Origin: Paenibacillus tyrphae
GTDB taxonomy: Bacteria; Bacillota; Bacilli; Paenibacillales; NBRC-103111
Assembly (NCBI RefSeq): GCF_000722545.1
Contig: NZ_JNVM01000005.1
Location: 62,001 to 126,000, forward strand
DNA: 64,000 bases
Reading direction: 5' to 3'
Shown here one piece after another: positions 35,572-43,589 of this stretch (within the stretch, counting starts at the first letter, position 1; each line of letters starts with the position of its first letter). The notes beneath the pieces were generated by a model, which worked only from the letters and a program-made list of their open reading frames with translations, searched no databases and was not told the origin of the DNA. The translations under genes were made by a program, and so were the position numbers.

Positions 35572-36609
35572 ATGTCACGATCTATACATCATCTTCTATT
35601 GGTTTTTTGCTGCGCCATGCTATTCATCGCCGGCTGCGGAACGGTGAATACCAATACATCTCCCGCCCCGAAAGCCGCTTCCGGCACCGACGCCAAGAAG
35701 CCGGAGCAAGCTTCGACGCAAGAGCAGGGCAAATCGCAAGATCCGGCGGTTCGGACCCTCAACCATCTGCTCGGGACAACAGAGATCAAAGGCACGCCGC
35801 AGCGCATCGTCGCCATCGAATGGTCCGTTGTCGAGGATGTGCTGGCGCTGGGCGTCCAGCCGGTCGGCATTGCCGACATCGAAGGCTATAAAAAATGGGT
35901 GAAGGTGAAGCACGAGCTGTCCCCGGACGTGAAGGATGTCGGCAGCCGGGTCGAGCCGAGTCTGGAGCAAATCTCCGCGCTGAAGCCGGATTTGATCATC
36001 GCGACCAACCGCGTCGAAGCCTTCTACGATAAATTAAAAGCGATCGCTCCGACCATTGTGTTCTATCCAAACACGGAAAAGGAGCCGGATGCTTACGCGA
36101 TGATGGAGAAAAATTTCCGTATCGTTGCAGACGCGCTAAACAAGAAGGACGAAGGGGAAAAAGTGCTGAAGGAAGTCGACGCGGCGATTGCCGGATTGGC
36201 CGACAAAGTGAAGAAAGCGGGCAAAGCGGATTCCGAATTCATCCTTGTGCAAGCTTTCTCGCTGAAAAAAGCGCCGACGATGCGCATCATGTCGGATAAC
36301 GCGATGTCGGCCAAGGTGCTGATCAAGCTGGGGATGAAAAACGCATTCAAGCCGAAGGGCTACGTCCCTACCTTTGAAGAAGGGGGCGTCGAGCCGCTGC
36401 TTGCCATGAAGAAAGCGAATTTCTTCTACATCGTGCAGGATGACGATAACATTTTCGCCAATCAACTGAAGGAAAATCCGGTATGGAAAAACCTCGACTT
36501 CGTCAAGGAAAACCGGATGTACGCGATGGGCGGCGATACGTGGCTGTTCGGGGGACCGCTGTCGGCACAGCTGATCGCTGAAAAAGCGGCGGCGGCGATG
36601 ACCAAATGA
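35572..36609 (+). CDS. Iron-siderophore ABC transporter substrate-binding lipoprotein
   Basis: FecB/FeuA-type binding protein of 345 residues, lipidated at Cys22 (LFIAGC), with a Pro/Ala/Lys-rich linker before the two-lobed domain. Family stretches: TPQRIVAIEWSVVEDVLALG, EPSLEQISALKPDLIIATNR and LLAMKKANFFYIVQDDD. It captures a ferric siderophore outside the membrane. AGGGGG precedes the ATG. The last four bases overlap the start of the permease gene (ATGA). Controlled by the Fur box just upstream. The ligand is not deducible. Confidence 0.93.
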   Translation: MSRSIHHLLLVFCCAMLFIAGCGTVNTNTSPAPKAASGTDAKKPEQASTQEQGKSQDPAVRTLNHLLGTTEIKGTPQRIVAIEWSVVEDVLALGVQPVGIADIEGYKKWVKVKHELSPDVKDVGSRVEPSLEQISALKPDLIIATNRVEAFYDKLKAIAPTIVFYPNTEKEPDAYAMMEKNFRIVADALNKKDEGEKVLKEVDAAIAGLADKVKKAGKADSEFILVQAFSLKKAPTMRIMSDNAMSAKVLIKLGMKNAFKPKGYVPTFEEGGVEPLLAMKKANFFYIVQDDDNIFANQLKENPVWKNLDFVKENRMYAMGGDTWLFGGPLSAQLIAEKAAAAMTK

Positions 36610-38666
36610 GAACGGAAAGAAGCGGCGTAAACGCTGCTTTCTTTATGCGCGGATGGGCCCCGCCCGTCCGCGTGTTCGGCGGGGGAGCGGCGCTGCTGCT
36701 CCTGCTCATGGTCGTCCATGTGATGCAGGGAGCAGCCGATCTGACTCCCCGCATGGTGCTTGAAGCGGTCTTCGCTCCGCAGGATACGGCCGAGCACCAG
36801 ATCGTGCGCACGCTGCGGCTGCCGCGAGTCGTCGCCGGAATGCTGGCAGGCGGGGCGCTTGCGGTCGCGGGCGTGCTGCTGCAGACGATCACCCGCAACC
36901 CGCTGGCTTCGGCCGGTACGCTCGGCATCAATGCAGGCGCCTATTTCGCGGTCGTGGCAGCCACTGTGTTCGCCCCGTCGTTGATGGGCGTCTCGCCGAT
37001 GCTGGTGGCGTTCGGCGGCGCCATTTTTGCGGCGCTGCTCGCCTATTCGCTGGCCGGGGGACTGCGCGCGACGCCGCTGCGCATGACGCTGGCCGGGATG
37101 ATCGTATCGATGGCCGTGTCCGCGATGACCGGCGCGCTGCAGCTGCTGTTCGAGGAGGAAACGAGCGGCCTGTTTCTGTGGGGCAGCGGCACGCTTGTGC
37201 AGAACGACTGGAGCGGAGTCAGCGCCGCTTGGCCATGGGTTGCGGCAGCCGCTGCGTTGGCTCTGTTTCTCTCCCGTTCGCTCGACCTGCTGCTGCTCAG
37301 CGAGGAGACGGCGCAGTCGCTCGGTCAGCATGTAGGCCGAATCCGGCTGATCAGTCTGGTTCTGGCCCTGCTGCTTGCCGCCGTGATCGTCAGTATCGTC
37401 GGTCCGATCGGCTTTGTCGGGCTGCTCGCGCCGCATCTGGTCCGATTGATCGGGGTGCGCAGCCACAAGCTGCTTCTGCCGGCCTCCTTCTTATGGGGGG
37501 CCGTCATTCTGGTGGCTGCCGACGTCGGCAGCCGGCTGGCCAACAACAGCTCGTACGGCGAGCTTCCGGTAGGCGCGGTTACGGCGCTTATCGGAGGGCC
37601 GTGCCTTGCTTATTTGTCCTACCGGGCGGCGCAAAAGCATCGCGAGGTGCCGAAGCCGTCCGCCTCGTCGCTCGGCACGACGTCCCGCTTCCTTTCGTAC
37701 CGGGCGCTCCTTGGTATATTCGGGGCGCTGCTCGTGGCGGTCACGATTCTGGGCATGATCTTCGGCGATGTGAAAGTTCCGCTGCAAGACATGCTGGCGG
37801 CGGTTCAAGGCGAAGGCCCCGAGCTGGCCCGCTCGATCGTACTCGACCAGCGGCTGCCCCGGATGCTCGTCGCGGCCTGCGCCGGCGCGGCACTTGCGGT
37901 CAGCGGCCTGCTGCTGCAGGGGGTCGTGCGCAATCCGATGGCCGATCCGTCCATCGTCGGCGTTTCGGCCGGAGCCGGGGTCGGCGCGCTGCTCCTGCTT
38001 CTCGTCTGGCCGGAGCTGCCGATCGCGCTGCTGCCTTTTGCCTCCTTCGTCGGAGCGATCGCCGCGGCGCTGATCGTCTATCTCATCGCCCGCAAAACGG
38101 GCCTGCAGCCGGCCGTGCTGGCGCTCGTCGGGATCGCGGTATCCGCATGCGGTTCGGCCGTCATTCAGCTCATCGTGGTTCAGACCAAAATGAACGTGGC
38201 CGTGGCGTTAGCCTGGATTTCCGGCAGCACGTACGCGCGCGGCTGGGAAGAGCTGGCGCAGCTCGTGGTGTGGCCCGTGCTGCTGCTGCCGCTCGCATGG
38301 CTGATCGGGCGGAGAGTGGACATTTTGGCCTTCGGGCAGGAGGGTGCGGTGGGCCTCGGGGTCAACGTCGAGCAGACGCGGCTGAGAGCGGCGGCGATCG
38401 GCGTGGCGCTGGCAGCTGCGGCCGTATCGATTGTCGGCACGATCGGCTTCGTCGGGCTGATCGCCCCTCATGCGGCGCGCCTTCTGATCGGGCACAATCA
38501 TCGCCGGCTCATGCCGCTTGCCGCGCTGCTTGGGGCCGTCCTGCTCGTATTGGCCGACATCGTCGGCCGCAATCTGCTGCCGCCCAAAGAAATTCCGTCG
38601 GGCCTGATCGTCTCGCTCCTCGGAGCACCTTATTTTCTATGGCTGATGCGGTCATCACGCAGATAA
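36606..38666 (+). CDS. Fused FecCD-type iron-siderophore permease (FhuB-like, double length)
   Basis: A 686-residue protein with two tandem FecCD permease domains of about 330 residues, instead of the usual two separate subunits. Each half carries the family signatures: RTLRLPRVVAGMLAGGALAV with GPIGFVGLLAPHLVRL in the first, and QRLPRMLVAACAGAALAV with GTIGFVGLIAPHAARLL in the second. E. coli FhuB has the same fused build. It overlaps the binding-protein gene by four bases. No ATPase gene follows, so the energy subunit must come from elsewhere, for example an FhuC/YusV-like protein. Confidence 0.95.
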   Translation: MRTERSGVNAAFFMRGWAPPVRVFGGGAALLLLLMVVHVMQGAADLTPRMVLEAVFAPQDTAEHQIVRTLRLPRVVAGMLAGGALAVAGVLLQTITRNPLASAGTLGINAGAYFAVVAATVFAPSLMGVSPMLVAFGGAIFAALLAYSLAGGLRATPLRMTLAGMIVSMAVSAMTGALQLLFEEETSGLFLWGSGTLVQNDWSGVSAAWPWVAAAAALALFLSRSLDLLLLSEETAQSLGQHVGRIRLISLVLALLLAAVIVSIVGPIGFVGLLAPHLVRLIGVRSHKLLLPASFLWGAVILVAADVGSRLANNSSYGELPVGAVTALIGGPCLAYLSYRAAQKHREVPKPSASSLGTTSRFLSYRALLGIFGALLVAVTILGMIFGDVKVPLQDMLAAVQGEGPELARSIVLDQRLPRMLVAACAGAALAVSGLLLQGVVRNPMADPSIVGVSAGAGVGALLLLLVWPELPIALLPFASFVGAIAAALIVYLIARKTGLQPAVLALVGIAVSACGSAVIQLIVVQTKMNVAVALAWISGSTYARGWEELAQLVVWPVLLLPLAWLIGRRVDILAFGQEGAVGLGVNVEQTRLRAAAIGVALAAAAVSIVGTIGFVGLIAPHAARLLIGHNHRRLMPLAALLGAVLLVLADIVGRNLLPPKEIPSGLIVSLLGAPYFLWLMRSSRR

Positions 38667-38696
38667 AATTTAATCAAAAACGGAGGGTTCCAATCT

Positions 38697-39743
38697 ATGA
38701 CAGAACCGTTGGAGTTGTATGATGTGACGATTATCGGTGGCGGACCTGCCGGCATGTACACGGCTTTTTACAGCGGCATGCGGGATTTGAAGACGAAGCT
38801 GATCGAGGCCAAGACCGAGCTGGGCGGCTTCCTGCACATGTATCCCGAGAAAATGATTTGGGATGTCGGCGGTATCACGCCGCTCCGCTGCGAACAGCTC
38901 ATTCGTCAGCTTGATCGGCAGGCAAGAACGTTCGAACCGACGATCGTGCTGGGCCAGCAAATCGAAGGCCTGGAGCGGCTGGAGGACGGCACGTTTATGT
39001 TGACCGCGGCAACGGGAGAACGACACCATACGCGTACCATTATCCTGACGCTAGGCCGCGGAATCACGAATATGCAGAAGCTGGAGCTGGAAGGCGCCAA
39101 CCGGTACGAGATAACCAACCTGTATTACACCGTCCAAGAGCTGAAAAACTTTTTGGGCAAAAGGGTGCTGATCTCCGGTGGCGGCAATTCGGCGGTCGAC
39201 TGGGCCAATGAGCTCGAAGAAATTGCGGCAAGCGTGACGGTGGTGCACCGGCGCAACGAATTCGACGCGATGGAGAAGCACGTCGCTCATATGAGGCAGT
39301 TCGCCGACGTGCGGACTCCGTACACGGTCACGCAGCTGCACGGACAAGGTGATGCGATTCATCAAGTAACCGTCACGCATGCGGAGACGGGCGAGAAAGA
39401 GCTGCTAGAGGTCGATGCGGTCATTATCAATCACGGCTTCACCCGCAATTACGGTTCGATTGCCGAGTGGGGGCTACAAATGAAGGACGGCATCATGGTC
39501 GTCAACGAGAAGATGGAGACGAACATTCCCGGTATTTTCGCCGCCGGCGATTTCGTCACCCATGCCAGCAAAGTACGTCTGATCGCCGGCGCGTTCGCGG
39601 ACGCCATTCTGGCGCTGAACAGCGCGAAGCTTTATATGGACCCGGAAGCTCCGAGGATGGCCTACGTTTCGTCGCATAACGAGCGTTTCAAGGAAAAGAA
39701 CCGTGCCTACAGCGTCGCGAACGTGAATGGGCAGAGTCGTTGA
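38697..39743 (+). CDS. Ferredoxin/flavodoxin-NADP(+) reductase (YumC/YcgT type)
   Basis: Thioredoxin-reductase-like flavoprotein of 348 residues lacking the redox CxxC. FAD motif [16 protein letters not shown] (about 12-27), NADPH motif [17 protein letters not shown] (about 160-176) and C-terminal GIFAAGDFV. It is the type-2 FNR family. It starts 30 bases after the permease gene, with GGAGG upstream, in the Fur-controlled operon. In Bacillus subtilis the relative YcgT is iron-regulated and linked to reductive iron release from siderophores; the same role is likely here. Confidence 0.9.
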   Translation: MTEPLELYDVTIIGGGPAGMYTAFYSGMRDLKTKLIEAKTELGGFLHMYPEKMIWDVGGITPLRCEQLIRQLDRQARTFEPTIVLGQQIEGLERLEDGTFMLTAATGERHHTRTIILTLGRGITNMQKLELEGANRYEITNLYYTVQELKNFLGKRVLISGGGNSAVDWANELEEIAASVTVVHRRNEFDAMEKHVAHMRQFADVRTPYTVTQLHGQGDAIHQVTVTHAETGEKELLEVDAVIINHGFTRNYGSIAEWGLQMKDGIMVVNEKMETNIPGIFAAGDFVTHASKVRLIAGAFADAILALNSAKLYMDPEAPRMAYVSSHNERFKEKNRAYSVANVNGQSR

Positions 39744-39893
39744 ATTAGGGCAGCTTTGAGCTGCTGCGCCAGTCAGCCGAAATCCCCGTAAAGTGCCCGG
39801 ATTCCATACCGGAAAAAGCCTTCATTTTGCGGGGACGCGCGGCAATCGTGTACAAGTGAAAGTTAAAGAAATACAATTTTACAAAAATAATGG

Positions 39894-39923
39894 TTGACAC
39901 TCTTGCGGAACGCATGATAAGAT
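39894..39923 (+). promoter_or_regulatory. Promoter of the small-ORF/tRNA region
   Basis: TTGACA (39894-39899), 18-base spacer, TAAGAT (39918-39923) preceded by TG as an extended -10. It lies 43 bases before the first small ORF. Confidence 0.7.
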
Positions 39924-39966
39924 TCTACCAACTTGATGAACAAATAAGCGAAGGGAGGTTAGGAAC

Positions 39967-40101
39967 ATGAGAACGCATAACGCATTCGAACAACTGTTAC
40001 ATACCGAGCAAGGTTCCGCTCATGATTCCTTTCATAACCAACGCTTTTTACGTAGCTTTCGCGTACCTGTGCGATGTTTGGCGCTTTTAGACGCATCGTA
40101 A
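39967..40101 (+). CDS. Small ORF, 44 residues, possible leader peptide
   Basis: Not recognised. It has its own promoter (39894-39923), a very good ribosome site (GGGAGG) and is followed within 20 bases by an intrinsic terminator. The peptide is rich in His, Phe, Leu and Arg (for example NQRFLRSFRVPVRCLALL). The arrangement promoter, SD, short ORF, terminator is that of a translation-dependent attenuator or of a small protein gene. Downstream lie a second small ORF and three tRNA-like genes. Confidence 0.55.
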   Translation: MRTHNAFEQLLHTEQGSAHDSFHNQRFLRSFRVPVRCLALLDAS

Positions 40102-40118
40102 TCGGAATTCGGTAGGTG

Positions 40119-40149
40119 AGGCTGCGAATCGTCGTAGCCTTTTTCTTTT
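40119..40149 (+). terminator. Terminator after small ORF 1
   Basis: AGGCTGCGA (40119-40127) pairs with TCGTAGCCT (40132-40140; one G-U), followed by TTTTCTTTT. Confidence 0.8.
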
Positions 40150-40224
40150 GCCTTCGTGGCGGGAAAAAGGGACGAAGCGCAGCTTTTTTGTTTGCTTAAA
40201 TTCACGTGGAAGGAGAGAGTAGCG

Positions 40225-40341
40225 ATGACGAATCATGATAAGATTGTCCATGTTCACGAGGCTCAAATTGAATTACAAACAAAATCCAGTAGTCTTGGTC
40301 TGCTCCGAACCCCTCCTTCCCTGAAGGTCGGGCGATTCTGA
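40225..40341 (+). CDS. Small ORF, 38 residues, unknown
   Basis: Not recognised. ATG at 40225 with GGAAGGAGAG upstream; the frame is open from 40156. The peptide begins MTNHDKIVHVHEAQIEL and ends SLKVGRF. It is followed by a terminator hairpin at 40378, so it repeats the arrangement of small ORF 1. No promoter of its own is visible, so it may depend on read-through. Confidence 0.45.
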   Translation: MTNHDKIVHVHEAQIELQTKSSSLGLLRTPPSLKVGRF

Positions 40342-40377
40342 CATATGTTTCGGCGTATGCAAAATACGGACATACAA

Positions 40378-40404
40378 GGCTGCCGGATCACGGCGGCTTT
40401 TCTT
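40378..40404 (+). terminator. Terminator after small ORF 2
   Basis: GGCTGCCG (40378-40385) pairs with CGGCGGCT (40391-40398), then TTTCTT. Moderate strength. Confidence 0.6.
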
Positions 40405-40470
40405 ATGCCTTGGAACGAATCCGGGCGGAAGAAAAGCACGTGAGCTAGCAGTCTTTTTCATTTTTAACGC

Positions 40471-40547
40471 GGCGCATTAGGCAAGCGGTTAAGCCACACG
40501 ACTTTCACTCGTGCACTCGGCGGGTTCGAATCCCCCATGCGTCACCA
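40471..40547 (+). tRNA. tRNA-Glu (UUC)
   Basis: Acceptor GGCGCAT pairs with ATGCGTC, discriminator A and encoded CCA. The anticodon stem CACGA/TCGTG holds loop CTTTCAC with anticodon TTC. The T arm contains GGGTTCGAATCCC. Confidence 0.95.
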
Positions 40548-40640
40548 TTTCATCATGGATAGGATGTAGTCATAGAGGTTGCTGCTCTATTCGGCGACTG
40601 GCAGACCTGCGGGCCGTCCCCGCACCTATCCGTCCAACCC

Positions 40641-40711
40641 AGGGGAATCGCCAAGTGGTAAGGCAGCGGCTTTTGAAGCCGCGAGCGGTGGTTCGATTCC
40701 ATCTTCCCCTA
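40641..40711 (+). tRNA. tRNA-Gln (UUG)
   Basis: Acceptor AGGGGAA pairs with TTCCCCT. The anticodon stem GCGGC/GCCGC holds loop TTTTGAA with anticodon TTG. The T arm has GGTTCGATTCC. CCA is not encoded. Confidence 0.95.
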
Positions 40712-40720
40712 TACCCACAT

Positions 40721-40794
40721 GGAGCTGTGGAGAAGCGGGAGTTCTCGCCGGTTCGTCAGACCGGAGGCCGCGGGTTCAAGTCCCGCCGGCTCCA
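40721..40794 (+). tRNA. Atypical tRNA, anticodon loop reads GUC (Asp-like) with C33
   Basis: Canonical cloverleaf: acceptor GGAGCTG/CGGCTCC, D stem GAGA/TCTC, anticodon stem CCGGT/ACCGG, 5-base variable loop, T stem GCGGG/CCCGC with loop TTCAAGT. The anticodon loop is TCGTCAG, so position 33 is C instead of the near-universal U and positions 34-36 read GTC. The flanking bases T (40720) and A (40794) could add an eighth acceptor pair, with A and then CCA following at 40795-40798. Overall it differs strongly from ordinary bacterial tRNA-Asp. It may be a divergent tRNA, a tRNA-like RNA or a pseudogene. Confidence 0.6.
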
Positions 40795-40843
40795 ACCAAA
40801 TACATAACGAAAGGATGCCGTGTACGTTGTACAGGTGACAACC

Positions 40844-41419
40844 ATGAAGCGAACAAATCTTTTTACCATGCACGATGACCTCACATTTCACAATGTGACA
40901 GAACGCCGCCTTTCCCTCGACGATGTGATCGAGCGGATGCTGCGGTTCATCTCTCAAGATCCGGCATCGCCGTATCAATTGATGATCGGTACCGATAGCC
41001 AGGTTCACCGCGGTCACACCAAATTCGTGACCGGCATTATTCTCCGACGTCCGGGCAAAGGCGCTTGGGCCTGCTACCGGCAGGTGGTGCTTCCCCGGGA
41101 GCTGACCTCCGTCAAAGAGAAGCTGACGATCGAAACGTCGCTCTCGCAGGAGATAGCCTGTTATTTCGAGGGGGACGCGGTGAACCGGATGGAGGAGCTG
41201 CTGCTGCCCTATGTGTACCAAGGCGCTTCGCTCGAAGCGTTTATCGATATTGATGCGGGCACGGAACCGGTCGTCAACAAGACGTCGTTGTACGTTCAGG
41301 AGATGGTGGACCGGGTCGAAGCCATGGGAAGATACGCCGCTCGGGTAAAGCCTGACTCGTACGCCGCCTCCGCCTATGCCAACCGGCATACGAAACGACC
41401 AGCCAGTCTGGTCATGTGA
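40844..41419 (+). CDS. RNase H-like DUF458 family protein (YkuK-like)
   Basis: A protein of 191 residues from ATG 40844; a GTG at 40820 with AAAGGA upstream would add eight residues. The core has the family stretch LMIGTDSQVHRGHTKFVTGI, where the aspartate sits at the place of an RNase H-type acidic residue, and the ending DSYAASAYANRHTK. The molecular function is not established for YkuK; a nuclease-like fold is predicted for the family. It starts soon after the tRNA cluster and is followed at once by kptA, so a role in RNA metabolism is plausible. Confidence 0.82.
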   Translation: MKRTNLFTMHDDLTFHNVTERRLSLDDVIERMLRFISQDPASPYQLMIGTDSQVHRGHTKFVTGIILRRPGKGAWACYRQVVLPRELTSVKEKLTIETSLSQEIACYFEGDAVNRMEELLLPYVYQGASLEAFIDIDAGTEPVVNKTSLYVQEMVDRVEAMGRYAARVKPDSYAASAYANRHTKRPASLVM

Positions 41420-41445
41420 ACTTGATAAATAAGGAAGAGATCGAC

Positions 41446-42018
41446 ATGTTAAATGAAAAAACGGAAATTCGCTTAAGCAAATTTATGACCAAACTATTAA
41501 GACACGATCCCGAAGCGTTCGGACTTGTTCTGGACCCGACGGACGGATCGTGCGAACTAAAGGACATGATGCGCGCCATCCGGTCGCACCCCAGATGGGC
41601 GTCGATTACGCTGCAGGATGTCGAGCAGGTCGTGCGCAATTCGGATAAGCAGCGCTTCGAAATTGCGAACGGCCGCATCCGCGCCCGATACGGGCACAGC
41701 TACGAGAAGATTCGCTACGAGCCCGGCGTTCCGCCCGAGACGCTGTATCATGGCACGAACCGTCATGCCGCGCCGGCGATTCTGCGGGAAGGCATCCGTC
41801 CGATGGGCCGCCAGTACGTGCATTTGTCCGAAGGGCTGCAGTTCGCCACGCTAGCGGGCAGCCGCAGAGGGGAGCTTGTCATCCTCCGCGTGGATACGGC
41901 CAAAGCCCGCAGCATGGGCGTAACGTTTTATTTTGCGGGAAATGAAGTGTGGCTGGCCGACGAAGTGCCAGCGTCCTGCTGCGCCGTGGACGATGGGAAA
42001 GGAGCGAACAAACGATGA
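41446..42018 (+). CDS. kptA: RNA 2'-phosphotransferase
   Basis: KptA/Tpt1 family enzyme of 190 residues. It transfers a 2'-phosphate from RNA to NAD+, giving ADP-ribose 1'',2''-cyclic phosphate. The conserved Arg-His pair is R19-H20 (KLLRHDP); further family motifs are LYHGTNRHAAPAILREGI and GSRRGELVILRVD. ATG 41446 with AAGGAAG upstream is preferred to the GTG at 41416 that overlaps the previous stop. The gene overlaps tatD by four bases. Bacteria have no tRNA splicing of the eukaryal type, so its natural RNA target is open. Confidence 0.93.
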   Translation: MLNEKTEIRLSKFMTKLLRHDPEAFGLVLDPTDGSCELKDMMRAIRSHPRWASITLQDVEQVVRNSDKQRFEIANGRIRARYGHSYEKIRYEPGVPPETLYHGTNRHAAPAILREGIRPMGRQYVHLSEGLQFATLAGSRRGELVILRVDTAKARSMGVTFYFAGNEVWLADEVPASCCAVDDGKGANKR

Positions 42019-42809
42019 AGAAGCCTTTGCTGATCGATATCGGAATCAACCTGATGCACCGCTCGTTTCATCCGGACCGCGACCAAGTCGTCGCCCGGGC
42101 GGAAGCGGAGGGCGTTTCTCCGCTTATTTTGACGGGGACGCATATGCGAAACAGCGAAGAAGCCGCGCGGTATGCGGCCCGATTCCCGGGCAAGCTGTAC
42201 TCCACCACAGGCATCCATCCGCACGACGCCCGCAGCTGCGGCCCGGACACGCTGGCACAGCTGCGGAAGCTGGCCGCGCTGCCTTCCGTCGTAGCGATCG
42301 GGGAATGCGGCTTGGATTATAACCGCGATTTCTCGCCGCGCGATGTGCAGAGGAAGTGGTTCGAAGCGCAGGTCATGCTGGCGTGCGAGCTGCGGCTGCC
42401 GTTGTTCCTGCACGAGCGGGAGGCGCATGCGGATTTCGTCCGCATCTTGAAGACGCATCTGCACCGGATCGACCGGGCGGTCGTCCACTGCTTCACCGGC
42501 AGCGCAAGCGAGCTGAAGGCGTATCTCGATATGGGGCTGTATATCGGGATTACGGGCTGGATCTGCGACGAGCGGCGGGGCAATCATCTGCGGGAGCTGG
42601 TGCGGCGCATCCCGCTCGACCGGCTGATGATCGAGACAGACGCCCCGTTCCTGACGCCGCGGGATCTGCCCGTCAAGCCTGCGGAAGGACGCAACGAGCC
42701 TGCGTTTCTGCCGCACATCTTGCAGGCTGTATCCGTTTGTACGGGCAAAAGCACGGAGGAAGTGGCCGAAGCGACGACGCAGACGGCGAGACACGTTTTC
42801 GGGTTATAG
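42015..42809 (+). CDS. TatD family metal-dependent hydrolase/DNase
   Basis: TIM-barrel metallo-hydrolase of 264 residues. Motifs: DIGINLMHRSF at the N-terminus (the TatD-proper variant in which the usual HxH is replaced), GECGLDYNRDF with the metal-binding glutamate, HEREAHADF, VVHCFTGS and ETDAPFLTPRD. The ATG at 42015 has GGAGCGA upstream and overlaps the kptA stop by four bases. TatD proteins are 3'-5' exonucleases in DNA repair and RNA quality control, which suits this neighbourhood. A strong terminator follows. Confidence 0.93.
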   Translation: MKKPLLIDIGINLMHRSFHPDRDQVVARAEAEGVSPLILTGTHMRNSEEAARYAARFPGKLYSTTGIHPHDARSCGPDTLAQLRKLAALPSVVAIGECGLDYNRDFSPRDVQRKWFEAQVMLACELRLPLFLHEREAHADFVRILKTHLHRIDRAVVHCFTGSASELKAYLDMGLYIGITGWICDERRGNHLRELVRRIPLDRLMIETDAPFLTPRDLPVKPAEGRNEPAFLPHILQAVSVCTGKSTEEVAEATTQTARHVFGL

Positions 42810-42852
42810 TACCGCGCGGCGGCAGATGACCATTTCTTCGTCAAACGACCAA

Positions 42853-42892
42853 AAAAACCGTTTTCCCGATGAGTCGGGAGAACGGTTTTTGT
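42853..42892 (+). terminator. Terminator after tatD
   Basis: AAAAACCGTTTTCCCG (42853-42868) pairs with CGGGAGAACGGTTTTT (42875-42890). It lies between convergent genes and may act both ways. Confidence 0.9.
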
Positions 42893-42918
42893 TGTGTGCG
42901 GCATATCTTACGTACGGT

Positions 42919-43431
42919 CTATTTGCCGTTTTTCATCTGCTCGGCGAACTCCGTAATTTTTTGCGCCCGCTGGGCGATGGAGCCGGAGGATACGTTGTAC
43001 TTGGCCGAAAGCGCCGATTGCGTCACTTCGGCAACGCCGTGCATGGAGCCGATGGCGTATTCCACAGCGGCGAGCATCACGTCCACTTTGCGAATTTGCG
43101 GGCGTTCGTGGGATGCATAGGCGTGCCACAAGGCAACCGCTTCCGTAATGCGCTGCCAATCGAAGGCTCCTGCCATTTGTCCGGCTAATTGTTCGGCGAC
43201 CGATTGATATATTTCTTGAGGCCAGTCCAGCACCTCAATAAGTGTCTGCACGGTTTCCGCATTGAGAGACGGACCTTGATCCGCTGAAGGCCGGATGTTG
43301 GACGGCGAGCCGGTATTCGGCGCTGCCGCTTGGAGTTGAGGCGCTTCACCGGTCAGAAGGCAGCAGTGCTTGTACTTCTTTCCGCTGCCGCAGGGACACG
43401 GCTCATTTCTTCCAATTTTTCGCAAGTTCAT
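42919..43431 (-). CDS. SEC-C motif protein
   Basis: A 170-residue protein with an N-terminal SEC-C zinc knuckle ([17 protein letters not shown]; cysteines 12, 14, 23, 24), the motif known from the SecA C-terminus. The C-terminal part is all-helical and ends with a segment resembling a helix-turn-helix ([22 protein letters not shown]). That pairing suggests a nucleic-acid or ribosome-associated role, but no function can be given. It is convergent with tatD and downstream of phoX on the minus strand. Confidence 0.85.
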   Translation of the reverse strand: MNLRKIGRNEPCPCGSGKKYKHCCLLTGEAPQLQAAAPNTGSPSNIRPSADQGPSLNAETVQTLIEVLDWPQEIYQSVAEQLAGQMAGAFDWQRITEAVALWHAYASHERPQIRKVDVMLAAVEYAIGSMHGVAEVTQSALSAKYNVSSGSIAQRAQKITEFAEQMKNGK

Positions 43432-43552
43432 TCCACTTCCATTTCTTCTGCCAAATTCACTCTGATGACATTATAGCGTTTGAAAGGAAAAATTCCAAGG
43501 CTTCGACACGATTCGACAGCATTAAGGCGTAAATTCCGTGCTTTTCACGAGG

Positions 43553-43580
43553 AAAAAAGCCCCCCCATCGTGGAGGCTTG
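43553..43580 (-). terminator. Terminator of phoX
   Basis: On the minus strand AAGCCTCC (43579-43572) pairs with GGGGGGCTT, followed by a run of T. Confidence 0.7.
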
Positions 43581-43589
43581 TCTTCCGTT

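Noticed and set aside
37178..38722. Long plus-strand open frame of 514 codons inside the siderophore permease gene
   Set aside because: It is a frame-shifted shadow of the FecCD permease, with low-complexity Arg/Ala/Gly content and no start site.
40721..40798. Selenocysteine tRNA, because of the possible 8-bp acceptor
   Set aside because: There is no UCA anticodon at the right place and no long variable arm.
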